The notes under the pieces are model-generated. The model saw nothing but the letters and a program-made list of their open reading frames with translations. It searched no databases and had not been told where the DNA came from. 64,000 nucleotides of DNA from Embleya scabrispora (lineage in GTDB: Bacteria; Actinomycetota; Actinomycetes; Streptomycetales; Streptomycetaceae). This document shows, piece by piece, positions 51,105 through 58,131 of the stretch. The translations under genes were made by a program, and so were the position numbers. Location: contig NZ_MWQN01000001.1 in the NCBI RefSeq assembly GCF_002024165.1, positions 2,046,001 through 2,110,000 of the forward strand. The letters run 5' to 3'. The number at the start of each line of letters is the position of its first letter. Within the stretch, counting starts at the first letter, position 1.

Positions 51105-51607
51105 CCGTCGAATTGACGCCGCGAGGAACCCTCTCGGAAGAAGCCCTGCGCGAACTCGAGGAAAAACTCGGGTTCGCCCTGCCAGCCGAATACCGGGCCT
51201 GGCTCGCCGCCACCAACGGTGCCGACTTCCCGGTCGCCGCCCAGCTCATGCCGCGTGGCCTGGACCCGGAGGACGACCTCTACGGCCACCGCACCGGCGG
51301 CGATCGGCAGACCGAACTGCTCTACGCCCACGGCTATTGCCGCGACGTGCTCACTCTGGATTATCTGCCGGTCACCCGACTCACCACCGGAATCGTGGCG
51401 ATCAAGGTGACCGAGCCCGAATGCGGCTCGCTCTGGTATTGGAGCGAATCGACCCTCGACACCGACGAGGAATACACCCCCGAATACATCTCGACCCACC
51501 TGCTCCGCCGGGTGGCCGATACCTTCGCCCAATTCCTGGAGCTGTGGGAGATCGATCCGACCTCCCCGTTCCTGGATTCGGCAGATCCGGAACGGACCGC
51601 GCCATGA
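51101..51607 (+). CDS. SUKH/SMI1-KNR4 family immunity protein
   Basis: A 168-residue cytoplasmic protein likely to neutralise the WHH nuclease of the toxin upstream. I place the start at TTG 51101, whose TTGA overlaps the toxin stop, with TGGAG 7-8 bases ahead; no ATG or GTG start lies near in this frame. The SUKH pattern is clear: EEALRELEEKLGFALPAEYR, WLAATNGADF, and later GIVAIKVTEPECGSLWYWSE followed by a C-terminal helix (VADTFAQFLELWEI). The acidic residues typical of SUKH immunity proteins are numerous. Confidence 0.9.
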   Translation: MTVELTPRGTLSEEALRELEEKLGFALPAEYRAWLAATNGADFPVAAQLMPRGLDPEDDLYGHRTGGDRQTELLYAHGYCRDVLTLDYLPVTRLTTGIVAIKVTEPECGSLWYWSESTLDTDEEYTPEYISTHLLRRVADTFAQFLELWEIDPTSPFLDSADPERTAP

Positions 51608-52614
51608 CCGATATCGGTGCCGCGGCCGGCGACTCGCCGGCCGCCGAATTCGCGGGTTCGATCGTCGATTTCGGCCGCACGTCGCGCAGTCGGGTCTACC
51701 CCGACGGGGTCTTCGTCGACCTGTACGGATTCCCGGATTTCCTGCCGTACGCGCGGGTGGTGATCGAGGCCGCGCCGATCCCGCCGGGGCTCGGTGTCGA
51801 CGAGGCCCGGGTCACCGACGTACTCGCGGCCAACCTCGCGGCGACCGGCACCGGCGATCCGCTCTACCGGGACCTCGTGGAGACGGCGACCCCGCGCGGC
51901 TGGACCTGGCACCACGCGCCGCACGCGCGCCGGCTGTACCTGATCCCGGTGGACGTCAAGAACGCGATGCGCCACCACGGCGGGGTGGCCACGATGACGT
52001 CGGTCGACCGGGACCGCACCGGCCTGTGGAGCCCGGTCGAGCAGGCCCGGGTGCCGGTCACGCTGCACGCCGGCCGACAGTTGACCGACGTCGACCTGAC
52101 GCACCTGGAGGGCAAGTACCTCAAGTACCGACTCCCGGACGCCTACCGGGCGTTGCTGATCGACAACGGCGGCGGTCCGCCGGCCCGCCCGGCGGTGCAC
52201 CCGCGCCACGGGTTCGTGTTCGACCAGCAGTTCTTCAACCTCTACGGCGCGTACGACCCGTACGACCTGCTGGACGTGGCGGCCCGGTTCACCGACCGGT
52301 TGACCGCCGACTTCCTGGCCGTCGCGTGGGTCCAGGGCGGCGCGCTGGTGCTCAAAACCCGGGGTGGGGACGCCGGTTCGGTCTGGTACTGGGACAACGA
52401 CGACCGCTACGCCCGACAGGGCGACACCCCGGAGGCGACCGTCGCGCTGCTGTCCCGGCTCGCCGACGACGTCGGCACGCTGCTGGCCGACGAGTTGGTG
52501 CAAGTGCCCGGCGAACTCGACGAGATCGCCCGCACCGCGGCCGCCGGCGGCCACTACCGACCGGTCGTCGTCGACCACGCGGGCGCGGGTCTGCCCGCCG
52601 ACCTGCGTCCCTGA
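51604..52614 (+). CDS. WHH nuclease domain fused to a SUKH immunity domain
   Basis: A 336-residue protein, ATG 51604 overlapping the previous stop (ATGA). Residues about 14-125 match the end of the giant toxin: YPDGVFVDLYGFPDF here, FPDGVYINLQGYPDF there; then W102-H-H in GWTWHHAPHARRLYLIPVDV and AMRHHGGVA, as in the toxin. Residues about 155-310 are a SUKH domain (DLTHLEGKYLKYRLPDAYRA, LLIDNGGGPPARP, ALVLKTRGGDAGSVWYWDND). So toxin and immunity folds share one chain. It has no signal, WXG or trafficking region, so it cannot be exported like the giant. It could be a self-neutralised cassette, a decoy that binds immunity or target, or a store for recombination. The His pair is kept, so loss of nuclease activity is not evident. 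Confidence 0.9.
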   Translation: MTDIGAAAGDSPAAEFAGSIVDFGRTSRSRVYPDGVFVDLYGFPDFLPYARVVIEAAPIPPGLGVDEARVTDVLAANLAATGTGDPLYRDLVETATPRGWTWHHAPHARRLYLIPVDVKNAMRHHGGVATMTSVDRDRTGLWSPVEQARVPVTLHAGRQLTDVDLTHLEGKYLKYRLPDAYRALLIDNGGGPPARPAVHPRHGFVFDQQFFNLYGAYDPYDLLDVAARFTDRLTADFLAVAWVQGGALVLKTRGGDAGSVWYWDNDDRYARQGDTPEATVALLSRLADDVGTLLADELVQVPGELDEIARTAAAGGHYRPVVVDHAGAGLPADLRP

Positions 52615-52645
52615 CGCGGCATCACGAAGGGAACGGACGAGACCG

Positions 52646-53068
52646 ATGTTCGACAATCAGCTGCCACCCGGCGTCGGTGCGGCGTTGCAACGCCCCGGCC
52701 GGGAGCCGATGACGGCGGTGAGCGCGCACACCACGCTCGTGGACCTGCACCCGGCCGTGACCGCGCTCCTGGACCGCACGGAGCCCGCGATGCGCTCGGT
52801 GTTCCACGGGCGTTGCCCCGACGCGGTGTTGTTGTCCGAGGTCGCGGTCGAGGCCGAGGCGTCGTTGGCCGCCGAGGGTGTGCACGACCCGGACCACGAG
52901 GCGGTGCTCGACCGGATGCGGCATCTGCTGCGCGGCGCGGCGCTGGCCGCGATCCTGCTGCGCGAGCCGAACGACCCCGCGCACGAGCGGCCGATCCCGC
53001 CCTGCTCGTCCTGCGCGCCCGCGCTGGCCGATCTGGGTGTGACGATCCTGGAGGTGCCCGCGTCATGA
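52646..53068 (+). CDS. YwqJ-like deaminase relative with altered active site
   Basis: A 140-residue protein from ATG 52646, with GAAGGGAACGGACG upstream. The pattern FHGRCPDAVLLSEVAVEAE followed about 60 residues later by IPPCSSCAPALADLGVTILE is that of the YwqJ deaminase group: one zinc Cys (57) and the CxxC pair (120, 123). In the family the first motif is CxE with a catalytic Glu; here it is C57-P-D59, an Asp in its place, so catalysis is doubtful. It has no export domain. In other streptomycetes such genes tend to sit beside SUKH-3 genes, as here. It may be a toxin remnant or a regulatory homologue. Confidence 0.75.
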   Translation: MFDNQLPPGVGAALQRPGREPMTAVSAHTTLVDLHPAVTALLDRTEPAMRSVFHGRCPDAVLLSEVAVEAEASLAAEGVHDPDHEAVLDRMRHLLRGAALAAILLREPNDPAHERPIPPCSSCAPALADLGVTILEVPAS

Positions 53069-53808
53069 GCGATCGTTTTCCCGAGGCCGTGGCCCTAGCC
53101 CTGACCGCCACGGGCTGGCAGCCCGGCATCCACATTCCGGAAGAGGAACTGCTGCGCTGGTACCGGGCGTTGGGCACGGCCGGCATCGAGGTCCCGCCGA
53201 GCGCGATCAAGGCGCTGTGGGAATTCGGCGGGATGACCGTGCATCAGTACGGGCCCGGCACGGACATGTCCCGGATGCCGTTCCGGATCGACCCGCTGGT
53301 CGGGCTGTACGCGGGCGACGTGCTCGCGGCGTACGGCGCGGCGCTGGGCCGGCCGCTCACCCCGGTCGGCGAATACGACCTGGGACGCGGCCGGTTGGCG
53401 ATGGATCCGCGCGGCGCGGTGTACCTGTGGTGGGGCGACCTGTGGCACGTCGCCGACACCTTCGACGGCGCGCTGATCGCGCTGATCGAGGGCCGGCGGC
53501 CCACCCGCCTGAACCTGACGCCCGCCCGGGAGCCGCTGCCCCCGAAGCCGATCGACGAGCGCGAGGCCCGGGACAAGGCCCGACGGCACGTGGTCGGCGG
53601 CGGCCCGCACGCGCCGGTCGACTTCGTGATGACCGAGTTCGAGTACGGCTGGCTGGTCCAGCCGATCTTCGCCGACCCCGACCCGATGGCCAACGTGGGC
53701 GCCGGGCAGTGGATCATCGACCGCCGCAACGGCCGGGTGAGCCTGTGGCCCAGCCTGCCCACCGAGAACATCCTGGCCCTGTTCCGCGAACGCCACGTGG
53801 ACGCGTAG
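53065..53808 (+). CDS. SUKH-3 immunity protein with C-terminal Imm35-like domain
   Basis: A 247-residue protein whose ATG overlaps the preceding stop (ATGA). The N-terminal 165 residues follow the SUKH-3 pattern: FPEAVALALTATGWQPGIHI, LWEFGGMTVHQYGPG, PFRIDPLVGLYAGDV, LAMDPRGAVYLWWGDLWHVA and ALIALIEGRRPTRL. From about 175 there is a second domain (DEREARDKARRHVVGG, VDFVMTEFEYGWLVQPIFAD, GQWIIDRRNGRVSLWP) like the Imm35/YrhB fold. Two immunity folds in one chain suggest protection against more than one toxin. It is translationally coupled to the deaminase-like gene, so it is presumably its antidote. Confidence 0.88.
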   Translation: MSDRFPEAVALALTATGWQPGIHIPEEELLRWYRALGTAGIEVPPSAIKALWEFGGMTVHQYGPGTDMSRMPFRIDPLVGLYAGDVLAAYGAALGRPLTPVGEYDLGRGRLAMDPRGAVYLWWGDLWHVADTFDGALIALIEGRRPTRLNLTPAREPLPPKPIDEREARDKARRHVVGGGPHAPVDFVMTEFEYGWLVQPIFADPDPMANVGAGQWIIDRRNGRVSLWPSLPTENILALFRERHVDA

Positions 53809-53832
53809 CACCGGGCGCAACCCGCCCGCACG

Positions 53833-53873
53833 CCGATGCGCCCCGGAACCGCGTGGGTTCCGGGGCGCATCGG
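53833..53873. terminator. Bidirectional terminator closing the toxin locus
   Basis: A perfect 18-bp stem CCGATGCGCCCCGGAACC / GGTTCCGGGGCGCATCGG, loop GCGTG, between the convergent immunity gene and the DUF6114 gene. There is no T-tract. Confidence 0.85.
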
Positions 53874-53912
53874 TGGTTCGGCGCGTCGACCGCTCGTGTC
53901 GACTCGACCCGA

Positions 53913-55673
53913 CTACTTCACGTTGACCTTGTTGAGGCCGTAGCCGGGGATGTGCAACTTGCCGCCCAACTGGGCGTACATCGAACTCTCCACGTTCGTG
54001 AAGAACACGATCGGCACATTGATCGGCGGCGGGCTCTCGGGCGTGAAGGTGATCGGGATGATCCCGAAGATGTTCCCCTTGAGGTACTTCACGTACATCG
54101 TCGTCGGGATGTCCGCGTCCATCCAGGACTTGCTGCCCTCGTCGGACGAGATGACGACGTCCTTGCCGCCCTCCTCCTTCACCGTCATGGACATGTTCCA
54201 GATGTCGATGCCCTTGGACACGGTGAACTTGAGCGCGTTCTCCTCGACCCCGGTGAGCGTCTTGACCTTGACCACGCCCTCGTAGTTCAGCCCGGCCATG
54301 GCCAGCAGGCTGGACTTGAGGACCAGGGGGTCCACCGCGACCGGCGGGATCCCGTTGCCGCTCTTGGCGTTCACGGGACCCTGGACCGGGCACGGGAAGG
54401 GCGACTTGCCGTCCTTCGGCACGGCCGACGACGACGTGGCCGACGGCTTGGCCGAGGTCGTCGAGGGCTTGGTGGAGGGCTTGCCCGACGCCGAAGCGGA
54501 GGGCGCCGCCTTGGCCGCCGCCGGCGGCGTGGCCGAAGCCGAGCCGCCCGAGGCCGCGGGCGGCGCCGGAGGTGCGGCGGATGCCGTCGACGCCGGCGCG
54601 GACGACGCCGTCGAGGGCGGCTTGATCCCGGGCAGGCCGAGCCCGGGCAGGCCGGGCAACGTCAACTCGGGCAGTTTCAGCTCCGGCAGCTTCAACTCGG
54701 GCAGTTTGAAGACCGGTTCCCTGCTTTCCGGTGCGTTGCCCTCCGGTGCGTTGCCTTCCGGCGCCTTCGACGTGCCGGCCTTCGGGTCTGCCGCCGGGCT
54801 CCCCGCGGCGGTGGATCGCCCCGCCGCGGACTGCGTCTGCGCCGCCTTGCCGGCGGGGGTCGAACCCGCCGACTTGGCGGCCTTGGTGCTCGGCGCCGCG
54901 CTCGACGTGCTCGGCGCGGCCGACGCCGAACCCGCCGACGTGGTGGGACTCGCCGAGACGCACGGCCCGTCCGCGTACGGGTTCTCGGGCAGCGGGTCGC
55001 TGGGCGACGCACTCGCGATGCCGACCAGCCCGACCACGCCGGCCATCGCGGCCACGATCACCGCGAGCGTGACCCTGGGAGCGGCCGTCCCCGCCGTCGT
55101 GTCACCGGGCCGGTCGGTCTCCGACCCGGTCGACGCTTCCCCCGGGGCATCGGGGGCCTTCCCGCGCAACGCGTCGGCCAGGAAACCGTCCTCGACGAGC
55201 GTGTCGTCGGAGTCGGCGCGACCGTCGTGTCCGTCTCCCGCGTCGTCGTTCCCGCGGCGCTCGTCGTCCTCGTCGTCCGCGGGCTCGTTGTAGGTCCAGG
55301 AGGTCGCGAGCATGCCGCCGACGAGGCCGAACAGCATGCCCACGCCGAAGCCGCCGAACGTCGCCACGATGAAGGACACGAGCGACACGAGGATCACGAA
55401 GATCCCGAGGTAGACCCGCGCGGCCGGGGTCAACCAGAGCGCGATTCCACACATGATCAGGATGGCGCCGATGAACAGCGCCGAGACGCCGCCGAACTGC
55501 GTCAGCCTGACCGTGACGTCACCCGCGCTGACGGATGCGTACGGGGCCCACAGGATGGGTCCGGCAGCCAGGATGGTGAAGAGTCCGGCCCAGAACGGCC
55601 GGCCCGATCGCCACTCCCGAAACGCGCGCCGGCAGCGCACGACCGCATGGGGTTGCCGCTGTTCTGCGGTCAC
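53913..55673 (-). CDS. DUF6114 membrane protein with long Pro/Ala linker and extra C-terminal domain
   Basis: A 586-residue protein from GTG 55673 (GGGAG upstream). The first 135 residues are the DUF6114 part with four hydrophobic helices (RPFWAGLFTILAAGPILWAP, LFIGAILIMCGIALWLT, YLGIFVILVSLVSFIVATF, FGVGMLFGLVGGMLATSW). A charged segment, a fifth helix (LAVIVAAMAGVVGLVGIAS) and about 200 low-complexity residues follow, including the tandem units FKLPELKLPELKLPELTLP. The last 165 residues form a separate beta-rich domain (GLNYEGVVKVKTLTGVEENA ... NVPIVFFTNVESSMYAQLGG). Ordinary DUF6114 proteins are only about 140-200 residues. It is paired with a DUF6230 gene upstream, as usual in streptomycetes. 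Function unknown. Confidence 0.85.
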   Translation of the reverse strand: MTAEQRQPHAVVRCRRAFREWRSGRPFWAGLFTILAAGPILWAPYASVSAGDVTVRLTQFGGVSALFIGAILIMCGIALWLTPAARVYLGIFVILVSLVSFIVATFGGFGVGMLFGLVGGMLATSWTYNEPADDEDDERRGNDDAGDGHDGRADSDDTLVEDGFLADALRGKAPDAPGEASTGSETDRPGDTTAGTAAPRVTLAVIVAAMAGVVGLVGIASASPSDPLPENPYADGPCVSASPTTSAGSASAAPSTSSAAPSTKAAKSAGSTPAGKAAQTQSAAGRSTAAGSPAADPKAGTSKAPEGNAPEGNAPESREPVFKLPELKLPELKLPELTLPGLPGLGLPGIKPPSTASSAPASTASAAPPAPPAASGGSASATPPAAAKAAPSASASGKPSTKPSTTSAKPSATSSSAVPKDGKSPFPCPVQGPVNAKSGNGIPPVAVDPLVLKSSLLAMAGLNYEGVVKVKTLTGVEENALKFTVSKGIDIWNMSMTVKEEGGKDVVISSDEGSKSWMDADIPTTMYVKYLKGNIFGIIPITFTPESPPPINVPIVFFTNVESSMYAQLGGKLHIPGYGLNKVNVK

Positions 55674-55712
55674 GATTCAACTCCCTGGAATGCTGCCTCG
55701 ATACGACTGACC

Positions 55713-55740
55713 GGCTGTGGGCGACGAGGCGCCCACAGCC
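55713..55740 (-). terminator. Hairpin between DUF6230 and DUF6114 genes
   Basis: An 11-bp perfect stem GGCTGTGGGCG / CGCCCACAGCC with a 6-base loop in the 76-bp gap inside a presumed operon. A partial terminator or mRNA stabiliser is likely; no T-tract. Confidence 0.65.
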
Positions 55741-55749
55741 GACGGAACG

Positions 55750-56373
55750 TCAGAAGCACTCCTTGCTACCGCCGCCGACCTCCAGGTGGAGGTCCTTGAG
55801 GTAGAACCGGCCCGCCTGCACGAGCCAGGCCGACTGCTTGACGTCGGTGAACGTCGCCTTGTTGGCCTGCTGGCCGAACATCGTCGGGTGGCCGTTGCCG
55901 ATGGTGGCCGGACCCTTGCCCCCCGAGCCCTTGGCCATGGTCGACGCGTCGACGCCGATGTCGATGTTCTCGAACACCGCGTCGCCGTCGAGCCCGTCCA
56001 TCGACAGGGTCATGTTGTCGGCCTCGGCCTTGGTGCCCTTGCCGCCGGCCTCGATCCGGAGCACGATGCCGAACGGCCCCTTGACCGACTGACAGAGGTT
56101 GGTGATGTCGGCGTGTCCGATCGCGGCGGTCGCGACCGGCACGTCGGCGCCCTTGTTCCGCTTGAGGAAGTCCCCGAACTGCGAGAAGTCCGTCGCCTCC
56201 ATCTTGTCGGCGCGGACCTTGAAGTTGCCGCCGCCCACGGTGATGTTCACCGGGACCACACCGTTCGCGACGCCCGCGAACATGCCCACGGTCATCGCCG
56301 CGACCGGCAGGAGCACGATGCCGAATCGCTTCCAGCGGGTCTTGCCGCTACCCGCCTGAACCTTCTTGTCCAT
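55750..56373 (-). CDS. DUF6230 family secreted/membrane-anchored protein
   Basis: A 207-residue protein from ATG 56373 (GAGGAGG upstream). The N-terminus has the family pattern KTRWKRFGIVLLPVAAMTVG, one uncleaved helix or signal anchor, followed by VNITVGGGNFKVRADKMEAT, NLCQSVKGPFGIVLRIEAGG, DNMTLSMDGLDGDAVFENID and a final FYLKDLHLEVGGGSKECF. Two Cys (in NLCQ and at the end) may pair outside the cell. It lies upstream of the DUF6114 gene. The pair is common in streptomycetes, role unknown. Confidence 0.9.
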   Translation of the reverse strand: MDKKVQAGSGKTRWKRFGIVLLPVAAMTVGMFAGVANGVVPVNITVGGGNFKVRADKMEATDFSQFGDFLKRNKGADVPVATAAIGHADITNLCQSVKGPFGIVLRIEAGGKGTKAEADNMTLSMDGLDGDAVFENIDIGVDASTMAKGSGGKGPATIGNGHPTMFGQQANKATFTDVKQSAWLVQAGRFYLKDLHLEVGGGSKECF

Positions 56374-56867
56374 GGTCCTCCTCGGGACAGAGTCCCCTCC
56401 TCATGCGGACCAGGGCCGCACGTGGCGGGGCATGGAGGGAGGGCCTGCCTGTCCCGGGAAGGACCGGCGCGGCCTGGATGGGGAGGTCCGCGTCCGCACC
56501 ACCGACCGGCTGCCGGGGCGAAGGGGACACGGATCGAGCGGCCCGATCATCTTTCACGACCGGGTCGGCACACAAGAGGTTCGTTACCGACGGGTAACGC
56601 GGTCCGTCGAACACCGCTCACCACCGGATCACAGCCCGGTGTCGAGACGCCTGCCCGACGACCCGATTTCGGAGGATAAGTCCGTTAAAGAATCACCTGG
56701 CGGTCACCAAAAGACACGCAGGGCGAGGGAAATGACCCATAGTCAAAGATGGGTAAAGACAACGCCCCGGCCGCTCTCGGAATCGAGAACGACCGGGGCT
56801 TCATCGACAAAGCGAGCGGCCGCGGCCGGCGTCCGGAGGAGCCGGACCGCCGGGCTCTGACGCTGAG
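56374..56867. promoter_or_regulatory. Upstream region of the DUF6230 operon and end of thioredoxin gene
   Basis: About 490 bp with no gene I can support. It contains the perfect 16-bp dyad GTTACCGACGGGTAAC at 56583-56598, placed about 210 bp before the DUF6230 start, and a terminator hairpin at 56764-56799. The sequence near 56680-56755 is comparatively AT-rich (CCGTTAAAGAATCACC, GTCAAAGATGGGTAAAG). Confidence 0.5.
56764..56799 (-). terminator. Terminator of the thioredoxin-like gene
   Basis: A stem of 7 bp (GCCCCGG / CCGGGGC), two 2-5 bp helices behind single mismatches, and loop GAAT, about 70 bp past the stop of the minus-strand gene; followed on that strand by GTTGTCTTTACC. Confidence 0.6.
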
Positions 56868-57827
56868 TCAGAAAAGCACGCCCGCAAGGGCCATGCGCGC
56901 TTTCGGCACCCGGGGGTCGTCGGCGCCGACGATCTCGAACAGCTCGAGCAGGTGCAGCCGCGCCTTGTTCCGCTCGTCGCCCGCGGTCCGTCGCACGGTC
57001 TCCACGAGTCGGGCGAACGCCTCGTCGGCGCGGCCGTCGAGGATGTCCACGTCGGCGGCGAGGGTCTGTACGGCGACGTCGTCCGGGTGCTCGGCGGCGT
57101 CCGCTCGGGCCTTGTCCGCGTCCACACCCTGGGTGCGGAGCAGGAGTTCGGTGTTGATCAGGCCGAGCTTGGCCTCGGCGTGCGCGGGGTGGTCGGAGAG
57201 CACGTTGCGGAACGCCTGGGCCGCGCCGTCCAGATCGCCGGCCTCCAGCGCCTCGTCGGCGGCCGCGAGCAGCGGGTCGCCGGGGGGCTCCTCCTCGGAC
57301 TCGGCGTCGTCGAGGGCGTCGGCCGGGGCACCGTCGACCACCACGCCGGTCAGCCCGAAGCGCTCCTCGCCGAGCTGGACGAGCTGGTCGAGCACCTGGC
57401 GCGCCTGCTGCTCGGGCACCACGCCCTGGAACAGCGGGGCGAGCTGGCCGCCGAGCACCGCCATCACGGCGGGGATGCCCTGGATTCCGAACTCCTGGGC
57501 CAGGCGCGGGTTGGCGTCGACGTCGATCTTGGCGAGCACGAAGCGGCCGGCGTACTCCTCGGCCAAGCGCTCCAGGAGCGGGCTCAGCTGCTTGCACGGC
57601 TGGCACCACTCGGCCCAGAAGTCGATCACGACGGGCGCCTGCTGGGAGAGCGCGAGCACGTCGGTCTCGAAGGTGGCCTCGGTGACGTCGATGACGACCC
57701 GTTGGCCACCGGCCGCGGCGGCGGGCTTTCCGGCCGGTGCGGCCGCACGCTTGGCGGCATTGTCGGCGGCGGCCTTGACCGCCCCGAGATCGACTACTCC
57801 GCGCATGGACATGTTCCGTGGCTGCAT
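56868..57827 (-). CDS. Thioredoxin-domain protein with tetratricopeptide tail (CnoX/YbbN-like)
   Basis: A 319-residue protein starting at ATG 57827 (MQPRNMSMRGVVDL). A Gly/Ala-rich linker of about 35 residues precedes the thioredoxin fold, with a complete active site W74-C-Q-P-C (APVVIDFWAEWCQPCKQLSP) and the cis-Pro in GIQGIPAVMAVLGG. From about 200 there are TPR-like helices (LLAAADEALEAGDLDGAAQA, LIRTQGVDADKARADAAEH and so on). This is the layout of YbbN/CnoX holdases that protect proteins during oxidative stress. In E. coli CnoX the site is SxxC; here both cysteines are kept, so it may also be a reductase. Confidence 0.94.
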   Translation of the reverse strand: MQPRNMSMRGVVDLGAVKAAADNAAKRAAAPAGKPAAAAGGQRVVIDVTEATFETDVLALSQQAPVVIDFWAEWCQPCKQLSPLLERLAEEYAGRFVLAKIDVDANPRLAQEFGIQGIPAVMAVLGGQLAPLFQGVVPEQQARQVLDQLVQLGEERFGLTGVVVDGAPADALDDAESEEEPPGDPLLAAADEALEAGDLDGAAQAFRNVLSDHPAHAEAKLGLINTELLLRTQGVDADKARADAAEHPDDVAVQTLAADVDILDGRADEAFARLVETVRRTAGDERNKARLHLLELFEIVGADDPRVPKARMALAGVLF

Positions 57828-58013
57828 GTAGACATCTTCCCCCGAGAGCAAGGCGAACGATGCACGGGGCGACCCACCGGCACACGCACGAGTTCCCGTC
57901 GCGCCCCGGTCCCCGCAGGATGCGGGCCCCGGGACGGACGACGACCCTTGACGGGTCGTCAGTCGCGATCGTGTGCTCGAATCCCCATCCAGGCACCGCG
58001 ATTCGCTACGGCT

Positions 58014-58030
58014 CGTAGCGTAAGGGGAGC
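58014..58030. promoter_or_regulatory. Dyad between thioredoxin and tetR genes
   Basis: Perfect inverted repeat CGCTACG-GCT-CGTAGCG, 17 bp, about 100 bp before the tetR start and within the 300-bp divergent region that otherwise shows nothing. A size and place typical of a TetR self-operator. Confidence 0.5.
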
Positions 58031-58131
58031 GCCGGGCGGAATGCGACCGTAGGATCCCGAATGGCGGATGTGAGTTGCGCCACCGCAGCGGATCGCGCCC
58101 GGCACCGTACCAGCCGGTAACATGACCGCCC

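Noticed and set aside
56366-56860. A 164-codon plus-strand ORF upstream of DUF6230
   Set aside because: No ribosome site, poor third-position bias, and it covers the promoter dyad and a terminator.
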